From: Dokdonia sinensis
Lineage (GTDB): Bacteria > Bacteroidota > Bacteroidia > Flavobacteriales > Flavobacteriaceae
DNA: 64,000 bases
NCBI RefSeq assembly: GCF_003688895.1
Contig: NZ_REFV01000012.1
Coordinates: 1-64,000, forward strand
Direction of reading: 5' to 3'
Shown: one piece after another, positions 20,627 to 30,025 of the stretch
Numbering within the stretch: the stretch's first letter is position 1
Layout: every line of letters starts with the position of its first letter
Translations under genes and position numbers: made by a program
Notes under the pieces: generated by a model
The model's input: only the letters and a program-made list of their open reading frames with translations
Told to the model about the DNA's origin: nothing
Databases searched by the model: none

Positions 20627-21442
20627 ATCTTCGGCGATCGACAGCAATATCACCCAGAAGATTGGAACTGCCTCGACGATAAAAGAAGCGTAGTATTTGG
20701 GTTGACGCTTTCGCGAAAGCGTAATCAAAAACCCCAAAATCAATAACACAATACATAATATCACAATCTGTTGTATTTTAAAATCATCGATTGTGTATTC
20801 CAAAAGAAAACCTATTACTAAAAGTGAAACTCCCAAAAGTTTTACTTTTTTTATACCCATCACTTGCGGAAGGGTATGTAACGCCATCGTATCATACGCT
20901 AAATCCCGAATCTCAAATGGAATCATAAGTGTAAGGACAATCAGGAAGCGCTGTAATGCTATAATATAGACATCCCAATATAACTCAAGACCATTTTCTA
21001 CCACTGGCAAAACCACTGTAGTTCCAGCCCAGACCAGCGCAATAACAAACACTTTTATCCCCGCAATAGACCGCAAATTCCGCTTAAGTAGAAATAGTGG
21101 AACAGCATAAAACAAGGTAAACAATGCGAGAATCGCACAGGTAAGCAGTGTTTCCCAGCGCAAGACCAGTCCCGTGAATATCATTCCCAGACCACACATC
21201 ACAGAAAAAACCTGAATACTGCGTAATGAGCGCGCAAGACTCCTATGATGCAATCCCGCTACTGATGCATATTTTACAAAGTTGTATCCCGAAACACTAC
21301 TGCAAAAGAGGAAAATCAAAAAATAAACATCAAGCTTAATACTCAAAGAAAAACCCGTGACTAAAGCTAGCGCAACCACCGCAAGACTCACGTGGATGCT
21401 ACTGTTTATATAAAAGTCAAAGGCTTTTTTAAGCATTGTCAT
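20615..21442 (-). CDS. UbiA-like membrane protein, divergent
   Basis: A 275-residue polytopic membrane protein with about eight hydrophobic segments, arranged as in UbiA prenyltransferases. The second acidic motif is present (EIRDLAYD, D180 and D184). The first is degraded: YNFVKYAS near residue 54 keeps the Asn but lacks the usual Asp residues that hold Mg-diphosphate. Either the activity differs or the family is only distantly UbiA-like. Flavobacteria carry several such genes of unknown role. It is convergent with and overlaps the anti-sigma-like gene by 12 bp. It contains palindrome copy 4, read as LSRK near the C-terminal end. Confidence 0.7.
   Translation of the reverse strand: MTMLKKAFDFYINSSIHVSLAVVALALVTGFSLSIKLDVYFLIFLFCSSVSGYNFVKYASVAGLHHRSLARSLRSIQVFSVMCGLGMIFTGLVLRWETLLTCAILALFTLFYAVPLFLLKRNLRSIAGIKVFVIALVWAGTTVVLPVVENGLELYWDVYIIALQRFLIVLTLMIPFEIRDLAYDTMALHTLPQVMGIKKVKLLGVSLLVIGFLLEYTIDDFKIQQIVILCIVLLILGFLITLSRKRQPKYYASFIVEAVPIFWVILLSIAEDLIA
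20707..20720. repeat. GCTTTCGCGAAAGC palindrome, copy 4 (in UbiA-like gene)
   Basis: Perfect copy with flanking C/G (16 bp), read on the minus strand as LSRKRQ in a loop near the protein's C-terminus. Confidence 0.95.
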
Positions 21443-21540
21443 GCTGTAAAAATAAGCGAACTGTTAATAACCCCATTTTTTCGTGATAAATAGTGTCTGC
21501 CAGAAGGGTTAAAGTGCTGAAATTTTAGACTTATATATCG

Positions 21541-21548
21541 TAATTTTG
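21541..21548 (+). promoter_or_regulatory. Bacteroidota -7 box before gcvP
   Basis: TAATTTTG fits TAnnTTTG and ends 22 bp before the gcvP ATG, a typical spacing for short flavobacterial leaders. No glycine riboswitch fold was recognised. Confidence 0.5.
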
Positions 21549-21570
21549 CAACGCTATAAAAAAAATCCCT

Positions 21571-24420
21571 ATGAATACAGATTCATTTGCATTACGCCAT
21601 ATAGGACCACGCCGTCACGACCTCCCAGAGATGTTAGAAACAGTAGGTGTCGCGTCTGTTGAGCAACTTATTTCTGAAACTATTCCAGAGAACATACGCC
21701 TAGATAAAAAACTCGAACTGGACCCTGCGATGAGTGAGCAAGAATATGCCGCTCATATCACAGAACTGGCAAACCTGAATCAGGTATTCAAATCATATAT
21801 AGGCCTAGGCTATCACCAGGCGGTTACTCCAGCGGTGATACAACGCAATATTCTTGAAAATCCAGGATGGTATACCGCATACACTCCTTATCAAGCAGAG
21901 ATTGCTCAAGGTCGCCTCGAAGCGCTGCTCAATTACCAAACAATGGTTACAGACCTCACAGGTATGGAGCTTGCAAATGCCTCTCTTCTGGACGAATCGA
22001 CCGCGGCGGCTGAAGCAATGGCATTATTATTTGCAGTACGTGAGCGACAGCAAAAGAAAGACAACGTTTGTAAGTTCTTTGTTTCTGAAGAAATTTTACC
22101 ACAAACACTTTCATTATTACAAACGCGCTCTACACCCATCGGTATAGAGCTTGTGGTAGGGAATCACGAAGAATTTGATTTTTCAAAGGAATTTTTTGGA
22201 GCTATTCTTCAATATCCTGGTAAATCTGGAAATGTATATGATTATGCTGGATTTGTAGCTAAAGCAAATGCGGCAGACATTAAGGTTGCCGTTGCTGCAG
22301 ATATCTTGAGTCTCGTGAAGCTTCGTGCTCCGGGAGAATTTGGGGTAGATGTGGTTGTGGGAACGACGCAACGTTTTGGAATTCCGTTAGGTTATGGTGG
22401 TCCTCACGCAGCATATTTTGCGACTAAAGAAGCCTACAAAAGAAATATTCCAGGACGTATCATCGGCGTAACCAGAGACACAGATGGTAACCGCGCCCTG
22501 CGTATGGCCCTCCAAACGAGAGAGCAACACATTAAACGCGACAAAGCAACCTCTAATATTTGCACAGCGCAAGTACTTCTTGCAGTAATGGCGGGGATGT
22601 ACGGTGTGTATCACGGCCCAAGAGGTCTTCAAAATATTGCAGATAAAGTGCACAACAGCACCGCAACACTTGCAGATGCTTTGGAGAAATTAGGATTGTA
22701 TCAAACGAATGCGACCTACTTTGATACTATCCAGGTAAAGGCAGATGCAGAGAAGGTTTACGCTTTCGCGAAAGCGGAAAACATCAACTTCCACTATCCA
22801 GATTCAGAAACCGTTTCTATCTCATTGCACGAGGCCACAACCCTAGCAAATGTAAATGAGATCATCGCTGTTTTTGCAAAGGCTTTAAACAAAGAAACCA
22901 TCACCGTAAGCGAAATTACCGAAGGAACATCCATAGGAAAAGACGTTGCTCGTGATACAGATTTTCTCACGCTTCCAGTTTTCAATACCTATCATTCTGA
23001 AACAGAATTGATGCGTTATATTAAAAAACTGGAGCGCAAAGATTTATCGCTTAATCATTCTATGATTTCGCTAGGTTCCTGCACGATGAAGCTCAATGCT
23101 GCCTCAGAGATGTTACCACTATCTGATCCTCAGTGGGGCAATATGCACCCATTTGCACCGCTAGAACAAGCACTGGGCTACCAAACGATGCTCAAAAAGC
23201 TAGAAGACCAACTAACAGAAATCACAGGTTTTGCAGGTACATCCTTACAGCCTAACTCTGGTGCACAGGGAGAATATGCAGGACTAATGGTAATTAGAGC
23301 CTATCACGAATCTCGTGGAGACGCTCACAGAGACATCTGCTTAATTCCATCTTCTGCACACGGAACAAACCCAGCGAGTGCTGTTATGGCGGGAATGAAA
23401 GTGGTCGTGACCAAAGCACTAGAAAACGGAAATATAGACGTAGATGATTTAAGAGAAAAAGCTGAAAAGCACAAGGACAATCTTGCCGCTCTAATGATTA
23501 CCTACCCTTCTACACACGGAGTTTATGAAAGTGCTGTAAAGGAAATCACTCAGTTAATACACGATCACGGTGGTCAAGTATATATGGACGGGGCAAATAT
23601 GAACGCTCAAGTGGCACTCACTAATCCTGGAGCCATAGGCGCAGACGTATGTCACCTTAACCTGCACAAAACATTTGCCATTCCTCACGGAGGTGGTGGC
23701 CCTGGTGTAGGACCAATTTGTGTAGCAAAACAACTGGTTCCCTTCCTACCTACAAATCCAGTGATTGAAACTGGAGGAGAAAAGGCGATTACAGCAATCT
23801 CTGCGGCACCTTGGGGTTCTGCATTGGCTTGCTTGATATCTTATGCATACATCACTATGCTGGGAGAAAGTGGCCTATCCCGTTCTACGGAATATGCGAT
23901 TCTTAATGCAAACTATATTAAAGAGCGCCTTGATGGACACTATCAATGTCTATATACTGGCGAAAAAGGTCGCGCGGCACACGAGATGATTATAGACTGC
24001 CGTCCATTTAAAGCAAATGGTATTGAAGTAACAGATATTGCAAAACGTTTAATGGACTACGGTTTCCACGCGCCTACGGTTTCTTTCCCAGTCGCAGGAA
24101 CGATGATGATAGAGCCTACAGAAAGTGAAAGCAAAGAAGAACTAGACCGTTTTTGTGATGCGATGATTAGCATACGTAAGGAAATAGACACCGCAAATGC
24201 TGACGAGCCCAACCATATCATGAAAAACGCACCACATACGATGCAAATGGTTACTGCAGATGCTTGGGAATTTCCCTACTCAAGACAACAAGCAGCTTAC
24301 CCATTAGAGTACGTGGCAGACAATAAATTTTGGCCTACCGTACGTCGTGTAGATGACGCTTACGGAGATCGTAATTTAATTTGTACTTGCGCTCCTATTG
24401 AGGAGTATATGGAAGCTTAG
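21571..24420 (+). CDS. gcvP: Glycine dehydrogenase (decarboxylating), P protein
   Basis: The 949-residue length matches the single-chain P protein of the glycine cleavage system. That protein decarboxylates glycine with PLP and loads the aminomethyl group on the H protein. The N-terminal FALRHIGPRRHD is typical. The PLP lysine is K700 in HLNLHKTFAIPHGGGGPG, next to the glycine-rich loop. Two homologous halves are evident, and SLGSCTMKLNA is conserved. The other cleavage-system genes are not adjacent, as is usual in flavobacteria. It has its own promoter box and a hairpin terminator after the stop. Palindrome copy 5 is translated as YAFAKAEN between the halves. Confidence 0.98.
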   Translation: MNTDSFALRHIGPRRHDLPEMLETVGVASVEQLISETIPENIRLDKKLELDPAMSEQEYAAHITELANLNQVFKSYIGLGYHQAVTPAVIQRNILENPGWYTAYTPYQAEIAQGRLEALLNYQTMVTDLTGMELANASLLDESTAAAEAMALLFAVRERQQKKDNVCKFFVSEEILPQTLSLLQTRSTPIGIELVVGNHEEFDFSKEFFGAILQYPGKSGNVYDYAGFVAKANAADIKVAVAADILSLVKLRAPGEFGVDVVVGTTQRFGIPLGYGGPHAAYFATKEAYKRNIPGRIIGVTRDTDGNRALRMALQTREQHIKRDKATSNICTAQVLLAVMAGMYGVYHGPRGLQNIADKVHNSTATLADALEKLGLYQTNATYFDTIQVKADAEKVYAFAKAENINFHYPDSETVSISLHEATTLANVNEIIAVFAKALNKETITVSEITEGTSIGKDVARDTDFLTLPVFNTYHSETELMRYIKKLERKDLSLNHSMISLGSCTMKLNAASEMLPLSDPQWGNMHPFAPLEQALGYQTMLKKLEDQLTEITGFAGTSLQPNSGAQGEYAGLMVIRAYHESRGDAHRDICLIPSSAHGTNPASAVMAGMKVVVTKALENGNIDVDDLREKAEKHKDNLAALMITYPSTHGVYESAVKEITQLIHDHGGQVYMDGANMNAQVALTNPGAIGADVCHLNLHKTFAIPHGGGGPGVGPICVAKQLVPFLPTNPVIETGGEKAITAISAAPWGSALACLISYAYITMLGESGLSRSTEYAILNANYIKERLDGHYQCLYTGEKGRAAHEMIIDCRPFKANGIEVTDIAKRLMDYGFHAPTVSFPVAGTMMIEPTESESKEELDRFCDAMISIRKEIDTANADEPNHIMKNAPHTMQMVTADAWEFPYSRQQAAYPLEYVADNKFWPTVRRVDDAYGDRNLICTCAPIEEYMEA
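22762..22775. repeat. GCTTTCGCGAAAGC palindrome, copy 5 (in gcvP)
   Basis: Perfect 16-bp copy read as AFAKA near residue 399 of the P protein, in a surface-like linker segment. Confidence 0.95.
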
Positions 24421-24442
24421 TAATTAGTTGCAGTAATAGTTA

Positions 24443-24474
24443 AAAAGGTCAAGGGCGTAAGTCTTTGACCTTTT
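24443..24474 (+). terminator. Terminator after gcvP
   Basis: AAAAGGTCAA (24443-24452) pairs with TTGACCTTTT (24465-24474) around a 12-nt loop, 22 bp after the stop. The T-run is short, so efficiency is uncertain. The remaining 240 bp before the next gene show no coding sequence. Confidence 0.7.
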
Positions 24475-24712
24475 GGCATTGTGACAACTGGGTTAACAGG
24501 AGTAGGAAAAGATTTTTTAAAGGACGATTTTACGAAAGTATCTTTTGAAATTATCAATAATGTAATAGAATGCTGATTAAGCCTTAAATTACTTTGAAAA
24601 TTTTTAGTTATCGCATTAGAAATATGGATTTCACAAAGGAAATTACCAGAACCACTATTAGTCGCTATCCCGATCCGTTTTATTAACTTTACAGACTAGA
24701 ATATACCCTATT

Positions 24713-25771
24713 ATGGCAATTAAAATTACAGGTTTAGGAAGCTACGTCCCAGATGTAGTTAAGAAAAACGTCAACTTTTCGGAACATAAGTTTCTCAATA
24801 TGGACGGCTCTAGCATTAAATCTGAGAATGAAATAATCATAGAAAAATTCAAAGCCATTACAGGAATCGATGAGCGGCGCTATGGGAGTGACGCAATGAC
24901 ATCCTCGGATATGGGAACTATTGCTGCACAAGCTGCCATAGACGATGCTAGCGTAGATCCAGAAACCTTGGATTACATTATCTGTGCACACAATTATGGT
25001 GACGTGCAAAAGGGATCTAACTTTAGCGATATTGTACCTAGCCTAGGTTCTCGAATTAAACACAATTTGCGCATTAAAAATCCCAAATGTGTAGCCTACG
25101 ATATTCTTTTTGGATGTCCAGGATGGATAGAGGGAGTAATACAGGCACAAGCTTTTATTAAAGCGGGAATGGCAAAAAAATGCCTTGTCATCGGTACAGA
25201 GATGCTTTCTCGAGTTGTAGACAATCACGACCGTGATAGTATGATTTACAGCGATGGCGCTGGGGCATCTGTCATCGAGCAAGACGATAGTGACACAGGA
25301 ATCCTCGCTTTTGAGACAGCAACTTTTACCTATGATGAAGCCTATTTCTTATTTAATGGTTCGTCTTATAATCCGGATGCGGAGCAGGCTACGAAGTACA
25401 TTAAAATGTATGGTCGTAAAATTTATAATTTTGCACTAACTCAAGTACCCCAGGCAATGAAAACGTGTCTTGAAAATAGTGGATGTTCTATAGGTGATGT
25501 GAAGAAAATTTTTATTCATCAGGCTAATGAAAAAATGGACGAGGCCATTGTAAGTCGCTTTTACAAACTGCACGACTTAGAAATGCCAGAACATATTATG
25601 CCTATGAGCATAAATAAACTAGGAAACAGCTCCGTGGCAACTGTTCCTACCGTTTTTGATATGGTGCGCAATGGCGATCTAAAAAATCACGAAATAAACA
25701 AAGGTGATGTATTTATTTTTGCAAGCGTAGGTGCCGGAATGAATATTAATGCGATGGTTTATCGCTACTAA
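24713..25771 (+). CDS. 3-oxoacyl-ACP synthase III family protein (FabH-like)
   Basis: A 352-residue thiolase-fold protein. The catalytic triad is intact: C135 in LFGCPGW, H269 in IFIHQAN and N305 in LGNSSVATVP. Known FabH enzymes condense acetyl-CoA with malonyl-ACP to start fatty-acid chains. Related paralogues start other acyl products or make beta-ketones. The chain is longer than typical FabH (about 320), with inserts near residues 30-45 and 70-90. It may therefore be a paralogue with a special substrate rather than the housekeeping enzyme. The following genes (methyltransferase, glycosyltransferase) are on the same strand but 115 bp away. Confidence 0.88.
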   Translation: MAIKITGLGSYVPDVVKKNVNFSEHKFLNMDGSSIKSENEIIIEKFKAITGIDERRYGSDAMTSSDMGTIAAQAAIDDASVDPETLDYIICAHNYGDVQKGSNFSDIVPSLGSRIKHNLRIKNPKCVAYDILFGCPGWIEGVIQAQAFIKAGMAKKCLVIGTEMLSRVVDNHDRDSMIYSDGAGASVIEQDDSDTGILAFETATFTYDEAYFLFNGSSYNPDAEQATKYIKMYGRKIYNFALTQVPQAMKTCLENSGCSIGDVKKIFIHQANEKMDEAIVSRFYKLHDLEMPEHIMPMSINKLGNSSVATVPTVFDMVRNGDLKNHEINKGDVFIFASVGAGMNINAMVYRY

Positions 25772-25886
25772 GGTACAAGGTACGAATAACAATATTTTGA
25801 TAAACATTAAGGATGCTGTGTAGATAAAACTAAAACAATTTTACAGTTTAACCTGAAACCCAAAACCCTTCAAACCCTTTCTATCC

Positions 25887-26411
25887 TTGTACGAAAACAC
25901 TTTTCCCAATAAGCGATATAAACATACCTTAGAATTCCTGAGAAAGGTGGTGCCAAACACAAATACCGCTATTCTTGATCTAGGCGTCCGAAATCCATTT
26001 GTAGCATATATGGAACGTGAGGGATATGTCGTATCAAACACCTCTGGCGAGGATCTTGACTTAGATACTACTGCTGTGCAAAACACCAATGCACAGGTTA
26101 TTACAGCCTTTGAAATTTTTGAACACCTGCTCGCTCCATTTAATGTTTTACGAGATATTAAAGCAGACAAAATAGTCGCTAGCGTGCCCCTCAAATTGTG
26201 GTTTTCTCCTGCCTATCGCTCTAAAACGGATATGTGGGACAGGCATTATCACGAGTTTGAGGACTGGCAGTTTGACTGGTTATTTGAAAAGGCAGGCTGG
26301 GAAATTAAAACTCGTGAGAAGTTTACAAACCCTGTTCGTAAAATTGGTCTTAGACCAATACTCCGCAAGTTTACTCCGCGATATTATTTAGTTTATGCTG
26401 AGCGTAAATAA
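25887..26411 (+). CDS. Class I methyltransferase-like protein
   Basis: A 174-residue protein with a short Rossmann methyltransferase core. It has ILDLGVRNPFVAYMEREGY (motif I, with the usual GxGxG weakened), then AFEIFEHLLAPFNVLRDIKADKIVASVP and a C-terminal strand ending YYLVYAERK. The EIFEHL motif is typical of SAM-dependent methyltransferases that act in cell-envelope glycan or lipid pathways. The start used is TTG at 25887; the first in-frame ATG would remove motif I, so TTG is preferred. The next gene begins directly after the stop, so it is probably coupled to the glycosyltransferase. Confidence 0.75.
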   Translation: MYENTFPNKRYKHTLEFLRKVVPNTNTAILDLGVRNPFVAYMEREGYVVSNTSGEDLDLDTTAVQNTNAQVITAFEIFEHLLAPFNVLRDIKADKIVASVPLKLWFSPAYRSKTDMWDRHYHEFEDWQFDWLFEKAGWEIKTREKFTNPVRKIGLRPILRKFTPRYYLVYAERK

Positions 26412-27263
26412 ATGGATTTCTACATTGTCATACCGTGCCATAATGAGGCTCAACACATAAAAAAAACGTTAGACTCTCTAGTAAATCAGACGTTATTACC
26501 CAAAAGGATTGTGGTTGTAAATGACCAAAGCACGGATGAAAGTGAAGTTGTTATTTCTGCTTTCGCGAAAGCGTACTCCTTCATATCCTACATCAACATA
26601 ACAAGCAGTGAAGAACATTTACCAGGGAGCAAGGTCATACGCGCATTCCAAAGAGGTTTAGATACACTGGACGAAAATTATGATATCATCTGCAAATACG
26701 ATGCTGACCTTATTTTTCCAGAAGATTATCTCAGCACTATAGCCGAACATTTTGTCGAAAACCCGAACATCGGAATGGCTGGGGGTTTTTGCTATATTGA
26801 AAAAAATAACGTCTGGAAACTTGAAAATTTGACCAATAAGGATCATATACGTGGAGCATTGAAGGCCTACCGAAAATCTTGTTTTAAAACTATTGGCGGT
26901 CTCAAAGCAGTAATGGGATGGGACACGATAGACGAACTCTTAGCCATATATCACGGGTGGCAGGTAAAAACAAACGAAAGGCTGCACGTAAAACACTTAA
27001 AACCTACGGGTAATATTTACAATAAAGCCGCAAAATTGAAACAAGGAGAAGCATTTTATGGGATGCGCTATGGATTTTGGCTAGCGTTCATTGCTTCGTT
27101 AAAATTGGCATTTCTAAAAGGAAATGCAATCTTCTTTGTGGATTACCTCCACGGCTATTTTCGCGCAAAGCAAAAAAATCAACCTTATCTGGTAACCGAG
27201 GCAGAGGGTAAATTTATCAGACAACATAGGTGGAAAGGAATTCGTTCTAAGTTTAAATTGTAG
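26412..27263 (+). CDS. Family 2 glycosyltransferase
   Basis: A 283-residue GT-A fold enzyme. The N-terminal VIPCHNEAQHIKKTLDSLVNQT and RIVVVNDQSTDES bind the nucleotide sugar. KYDADLIFPEDYL carries the DxD motif. MGWDTIDELLA fits the acceptor/catalytic acidic region. A hydrophobic segment near residues 215-240 suggests contact with the inner membrane. It probably adds a sugar to a lipid or polysaccharide; the acceptor is unknown. The start abuts the stop of the methyltransferase gene. Palindrome copy 6 encodes ISAFAKAYS near residues 49-55, just after the first nucleotide-binding segment. Confidence 0.9.
   Translation: MDFYIVIPCHNEAQHIKKTLDSLVNQTLLPKRIVVVNDQSTDESEVVISAFAKAYSFISYINITSSEEHLPGSKVIRAFQRGLDTLDENYDIICKYDADLIFPEDYLSTIAEHFVENPNIGMAGGFCYIEKNNVWKLENLTNKDHIRGALKAYRKSCFKTIGGLKAVMGWDTIDELLAIYHGWQVKTNERLHVKHLKPTGNIYNKAAKLKQGEAFYGMRYGFWLAFIASLKLAFLKGNAIFFVDYLHGYFRAKQKNQPYLVTEAEGKFIRQHRWKGIRSKFKL
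26559..26572. repeat. GCTTTCGCGAAAGC palindrome, copy 6 (in glycosyltransferase gene)
   Basis: Perfect 14-bp copy, flanked by T on the left and G on the right, read as AFAKA. Confidence 0.95.
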
Positions 27264-27306
27264 GATTCTTAACGTAATCTTTAAATAGTCGAGGGTCTTT
27301 AATTCT

Positions 27307-27314
27307 TATTTTTG
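27307..27314 (+). promoter_or_regulatory. Bacteroidota -7 box before the alkaline phosphatase gene
   Basis: TATTTTTG fits TAnnTTTG and ends 18 bp before the ATG at 27333. The TTG at 27312 lies inside this box, which argues for the downstream ATG as start. Confidence 0.5.
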
Positions 27315-27332
27315 ATACCTAACTCTCAACAA

Positions 27333-28433
27333 ATGCCATTAAAACCACTTTTTAGACTTTTTACATTAGGAGCATTTACACTATTTGCCTCGTGTGCTAC
27401 GACTACCACCGCACAAAGCGCTAAAGAATCCAGTAAGCCTAAGAATATCATCCTGATGATTGCAGATGGAACTGGGCTTAGTCAGATTTCGGCGAGTCAG
27501 TATTTTAGTTCTCAACCCTCTAATTATGATCGATTCAAGCATATAGGCCTTATAAAGACTTCCTCTTCTAGTGACCTTGTAACAGACTCCGCAGCTGGTG
27601 CTACAGCGTTTTCGGCTGGAGTAAAAACGTACAACGGTGCTATAGGAGTGGACAAAGACACAATTCCTGTTCCTACTATTTTAGAACAACTTGAGATTAA
27701 AGGTTATGACACAGGAATAATAGCGACCTCAACAATTACTCACGCAACACCTGGCAGTTTTTATGCGCACGTAAAAACGCGTAAAATGGAAGAGGAAATT
27801 GCAAATAACCTAGTCTCTTCTAATATCGATTTTTTTGCAGGCGGTGGAGTAAACTTCTTTACAAATCGTGTTGATAAAAGAGACGTTGTGATGGAGCTTA
27901 GAAAGAAAGGATATGTTATAGACACGACCAGACTGAATAAGACGGCAAAACTGGACAAAAATAAGCGTTATGGCTATCTCCTCTCCGAAGGCGGTATGCC
28001 TAGCATTCTTGATGGACGTGGATCGTTCTTATATGATGCTACAAAAATGGGTATAAACCGACTATCTATGAACAAAAAGGGGTTTTTCCTTATGGTAGAG
28101 GGCTCACAAGTAGATTGGGGCGGACATAATAACGATGCAGATTACCTCATAAGTGAATTAATAGATTTTGATACAGTAATAGGACAAGTGCTAGATTTTG
28201 CAGGGAAAGACGGGAACACTTTAGTGATCGTTACTGCAGATCATGAGACAGGTGGTTTTACACTTGCCGCAGATGATGGGGATTATAATAAAATTAAGCC
28301 TACATTTTCTACTGGTGGTCATAGCGCCACGATGGTGCCGGTATTTGCTTATGGGCCAGGTGCTTCAGAATTTTCTGGAGTGTATGAGAACACAGAGATT
28401 TATCACAAAATGAGGATGCTTCTTAATTTGTAA
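27333..28433 (+). CDS. Alkaline phosphatase lipoprotein
   Basis: A 366-residue secreted phosphatase. The ATG start gives a lipoprotein signal with lipobox LFASC (C21). The alkaline phosphatase fold is shown by NIILMIADGTGLS (metal Asp), the nucleophile region DSAAGATAFSAG with S86, QVDWGGHNNDA, VTADHETGGF and STGGHSATMVPVFAYGP. It hydrolyses phosphate monoesters in the periplasm or on the cell surface, useful in phosphate-poor seawater. It is shorter than E. coli PhoA, as usual for marine relatives. No Pho-box-like repeat could be recognised. A start at 27312 (TTG) is possible but would lie inside the promoter box. Confidence 0.92.
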   Translation: MPLKPLFRLFTLGAFTLFASCATTTTAQSAKESSKPKNIILMIADGTGLSQISASQYFSSQPSNYDRFKHIGLIKTSSSSDLVTDSAAGATAFSAGVKTYNGAIGVDKDTIPVPTILEQLEIKGYDTGIIATSTITHATPGSFYAHVKTRKMEEEIANNLVSSNIDFFAGGGVNFFTNRVDKRDVVMELRKKGYVIDTTRLNKTAKLDKNKRYGYLLSEGGMPSILDGRGSFLYDATKMGINRLSMNKKGFFLMVEGSQVDWGGHNNDADYLISELIDFDTVIGQVLDFAGKDGNTLVIVTADHETGGFTLAADDGDYNKIKPTFSTGGHSATMVPVFAYGPGASEFSGVYENTEIYHKMRMLLNL

Positions 28434-28508
28434 CCCTCTTAAACCTATCACAATTATACAAAGCTATATTTTTAATTTGTTAATTTAGCACCTTATCAAA
28501 CAAGCTTA

Positions 28509-29246
28509 ATGACGTACCTCCACTCCATAGGTGAATATTTTATAATGATTAAAGATGCCTTTGTAAAACCTACTAAGGGTAAAGTCTTAAGAGATTTAAT
28601 TTTTAAGGAAGTTGACGACTTAATCATTGGCTCCCTAGGTATTGTAGCATTTATATCCTTCTTTGTGGGAGGCGTTGTTGCTATCCAGACAGCACTTAAT
28701 TTGAATAACCCCCTGCTCCCAAAATCCTTAATAGGATTTGCAGCAAGACAATCTGTAATTTTAGAATTTGCACCTACGTTCATCTCTGTGATTATGGCTG
28801 GAAAAGTAGGTTCATTTATAACTTCCAGTATTGGAACAATGCGCGTTACCGAGCAAATAGATGCCTTAGAAGTAATGGGTATTAACTCGATAAATTATCT
28901 TGTTTTTCCTAAAATTGTCGCAATGATGATTTATCCATTTGTTATTGGTATTGCTATGTTTTTAGGAATTATAGGTGCTTACACGGCGGCCGTTTATGGT
29001 GGGTTTGCACCCAGCGAGGCATTTTTATCCGGCATGCAGGAAGATTTTAAACCTTTCCAAGTATTTTATGCATTCTTTAAAACATATCTTTTTGCTTTCT
29101 TACTGGCAACAATTCCAGCATATCACGGTTATTTTATGAAAGGTGGTGCTCTTGAGGTAGGAAAAGCAAGTACATCATCCTTTGTTTGGACAGCAGTCGC
29201 TATTATCATTGTAAATTTTATAGTCACTCAATTACTCCTGAGCTAA
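28509..29246 (+). CDS. mlaE: MlaE-family ABC transporter permease
   Basis: A 245-residue permease with about five membrane helices and the MlaE/YrbE signature. Visible segments include ARQSVILEFAPTFISVIMAGKVGSFI, GTMRVTEQIDALEVMGINSINYLVFPK and TIPAYHGYFMKGGALEVGKAS. In other bacteria this permease, with MlaF and an MCE substrate-binding protein, moves phospholipids between the inner and outer membranes. The ATPase follows 2 bp after the stop. An MCE-domain gene is not in the window. The gene symbol follows the family; orthology to E. coli mlaE in the strict sense is not shown. Confidence 0.92.
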   Translation: MTYLHSIGEYFIMIKDAFVKPTKGKVLRDLIFKEVDDLIIGSLGIVAFISFFVGGVVAIQTALNLNNPLLPKSLIGFAARQSVILEFAPTFISVIMAGKVGSFITSSIGTMRVTEQIDALEVMGINSINYLVFPKIVAMMIYPFVIGIAMFLGIIGAYTAAVYGGFAPSEAFLSGMQEDFKPFQVFYAFFKTYLFAFLLATIPAYHGYFMKGGALEVGKASTSSFVWTAVAIIIVNFIVTQLLLS

Positions 29247-29248
29247 TT

Positions 29249-30019
29249 ATGATAGAAGTTAAAGAAATACGCAAGGGATTTGGCGATGTAGAAGTGCTGA
29301 AAGGTTTCTCAACTACGTTTCAAAAAGGACAGACTAATCTTATCATCGGCCAGTCTGGTTCTGGAAAAACAGTATTCCTTAAAACGATGCTAGGGCTTCA
29401 TAAACCAGATAGTGGTCAAATTATATACGATGGTACACCGTATTCTAATTTAGACGAAGAAGACCAAAGAGATTTACGTGAGCAAATCGGAATGGTTTTC
29501 CAAGGAAGTGCACTTTTTGATTCTATGACCGTAGAGGAGAACATAGCTTTTCCGCTAAAGATGTTTACAAAAATGAAGAAAAGCGAGCGTATAGAGCGTG
29601 CAAATGTTGTTATAGACCGTGTTAACCTAGAAAATGCAAATCATAAACTACCTTCAGAGATTTCTGGTGGTATGCAAAAACGGGTTGCAATTGCCAGGGC
29701 CATCGTAAACAATCCAAAATACTTGTTCTGCGATGAACCAAACTCGGGCCTCGACCCCAATACTGCTACTATTATAGACAATCTTATTAGAGAGATTACT
29801 ATCGAGTATGATATTACTACAATAATCAATACCCACGACATGAACTCTGTAATGGAAATAGGCGACCATATTGTATATTTACAGAAAGGACATCTTGCCT
29901 GGGAAGGCGATAAAACGCAGATATTTAAAACAGATAATGAGGATGTGACAAATTTTGTTTATTCTTCAAACCTCTTTAAAATGGTGCGTGAGGCACAATT
30001 ATCAAAAAACAGTATATAA
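29249..30019 (+). CDS. mlaF: MlaF-family ABC transporter ATP-binding protein
   Basis: A 256-residue ATPase starting at ATG 29249, where the conserved MIEVKEIRKGFGDVEVLKGF begins; a longer start inside mlaE is unlikely. Walker A is GQSGSGKT, the signature is ISGGMQKR and Walker B is YLFCDEP, followed by NSGLDP and the switch histidine in INTHDMNSV. GMQKR in the signature is typical of Mla-type lipid transport ATPases. It pairs with the permease 2 bp upstream. It ends 6 bp before the convergent murF stop, with no obvious terminator between them. Confidence 0.93.
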   Translation: MIEVKEIRKGFGDVEVLKGFSTTFQKGQTNLIIGQSGSGKTVFLKTMLGLHKPDSGQIIYDGTPYSNLDEEDQRDLREQIGMVFQGSALFDSMTVEENIAFPLKMFTKMKKSERIERANVVIDRVNLENANHKLPSEISGGMQKRVAIARAIVNNPKYLFCDEPNSGLDPNTATIIDNLIREITIEYDITTIINTHDMNSVMEIGDHIVYLQKGHLAWEGDKTQIFKTDNEDVTNFVYSSNLFKMVREAQLSKNSI

Positions 30020-30025
30020 AATTAA

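Noticed and set aside
21481-21570. Glycine riboswitch before gcvP
   Set aside because: The leader is too short, with the -7 box only 22 bp before the ATG, and no aptamer-like fold was seen.
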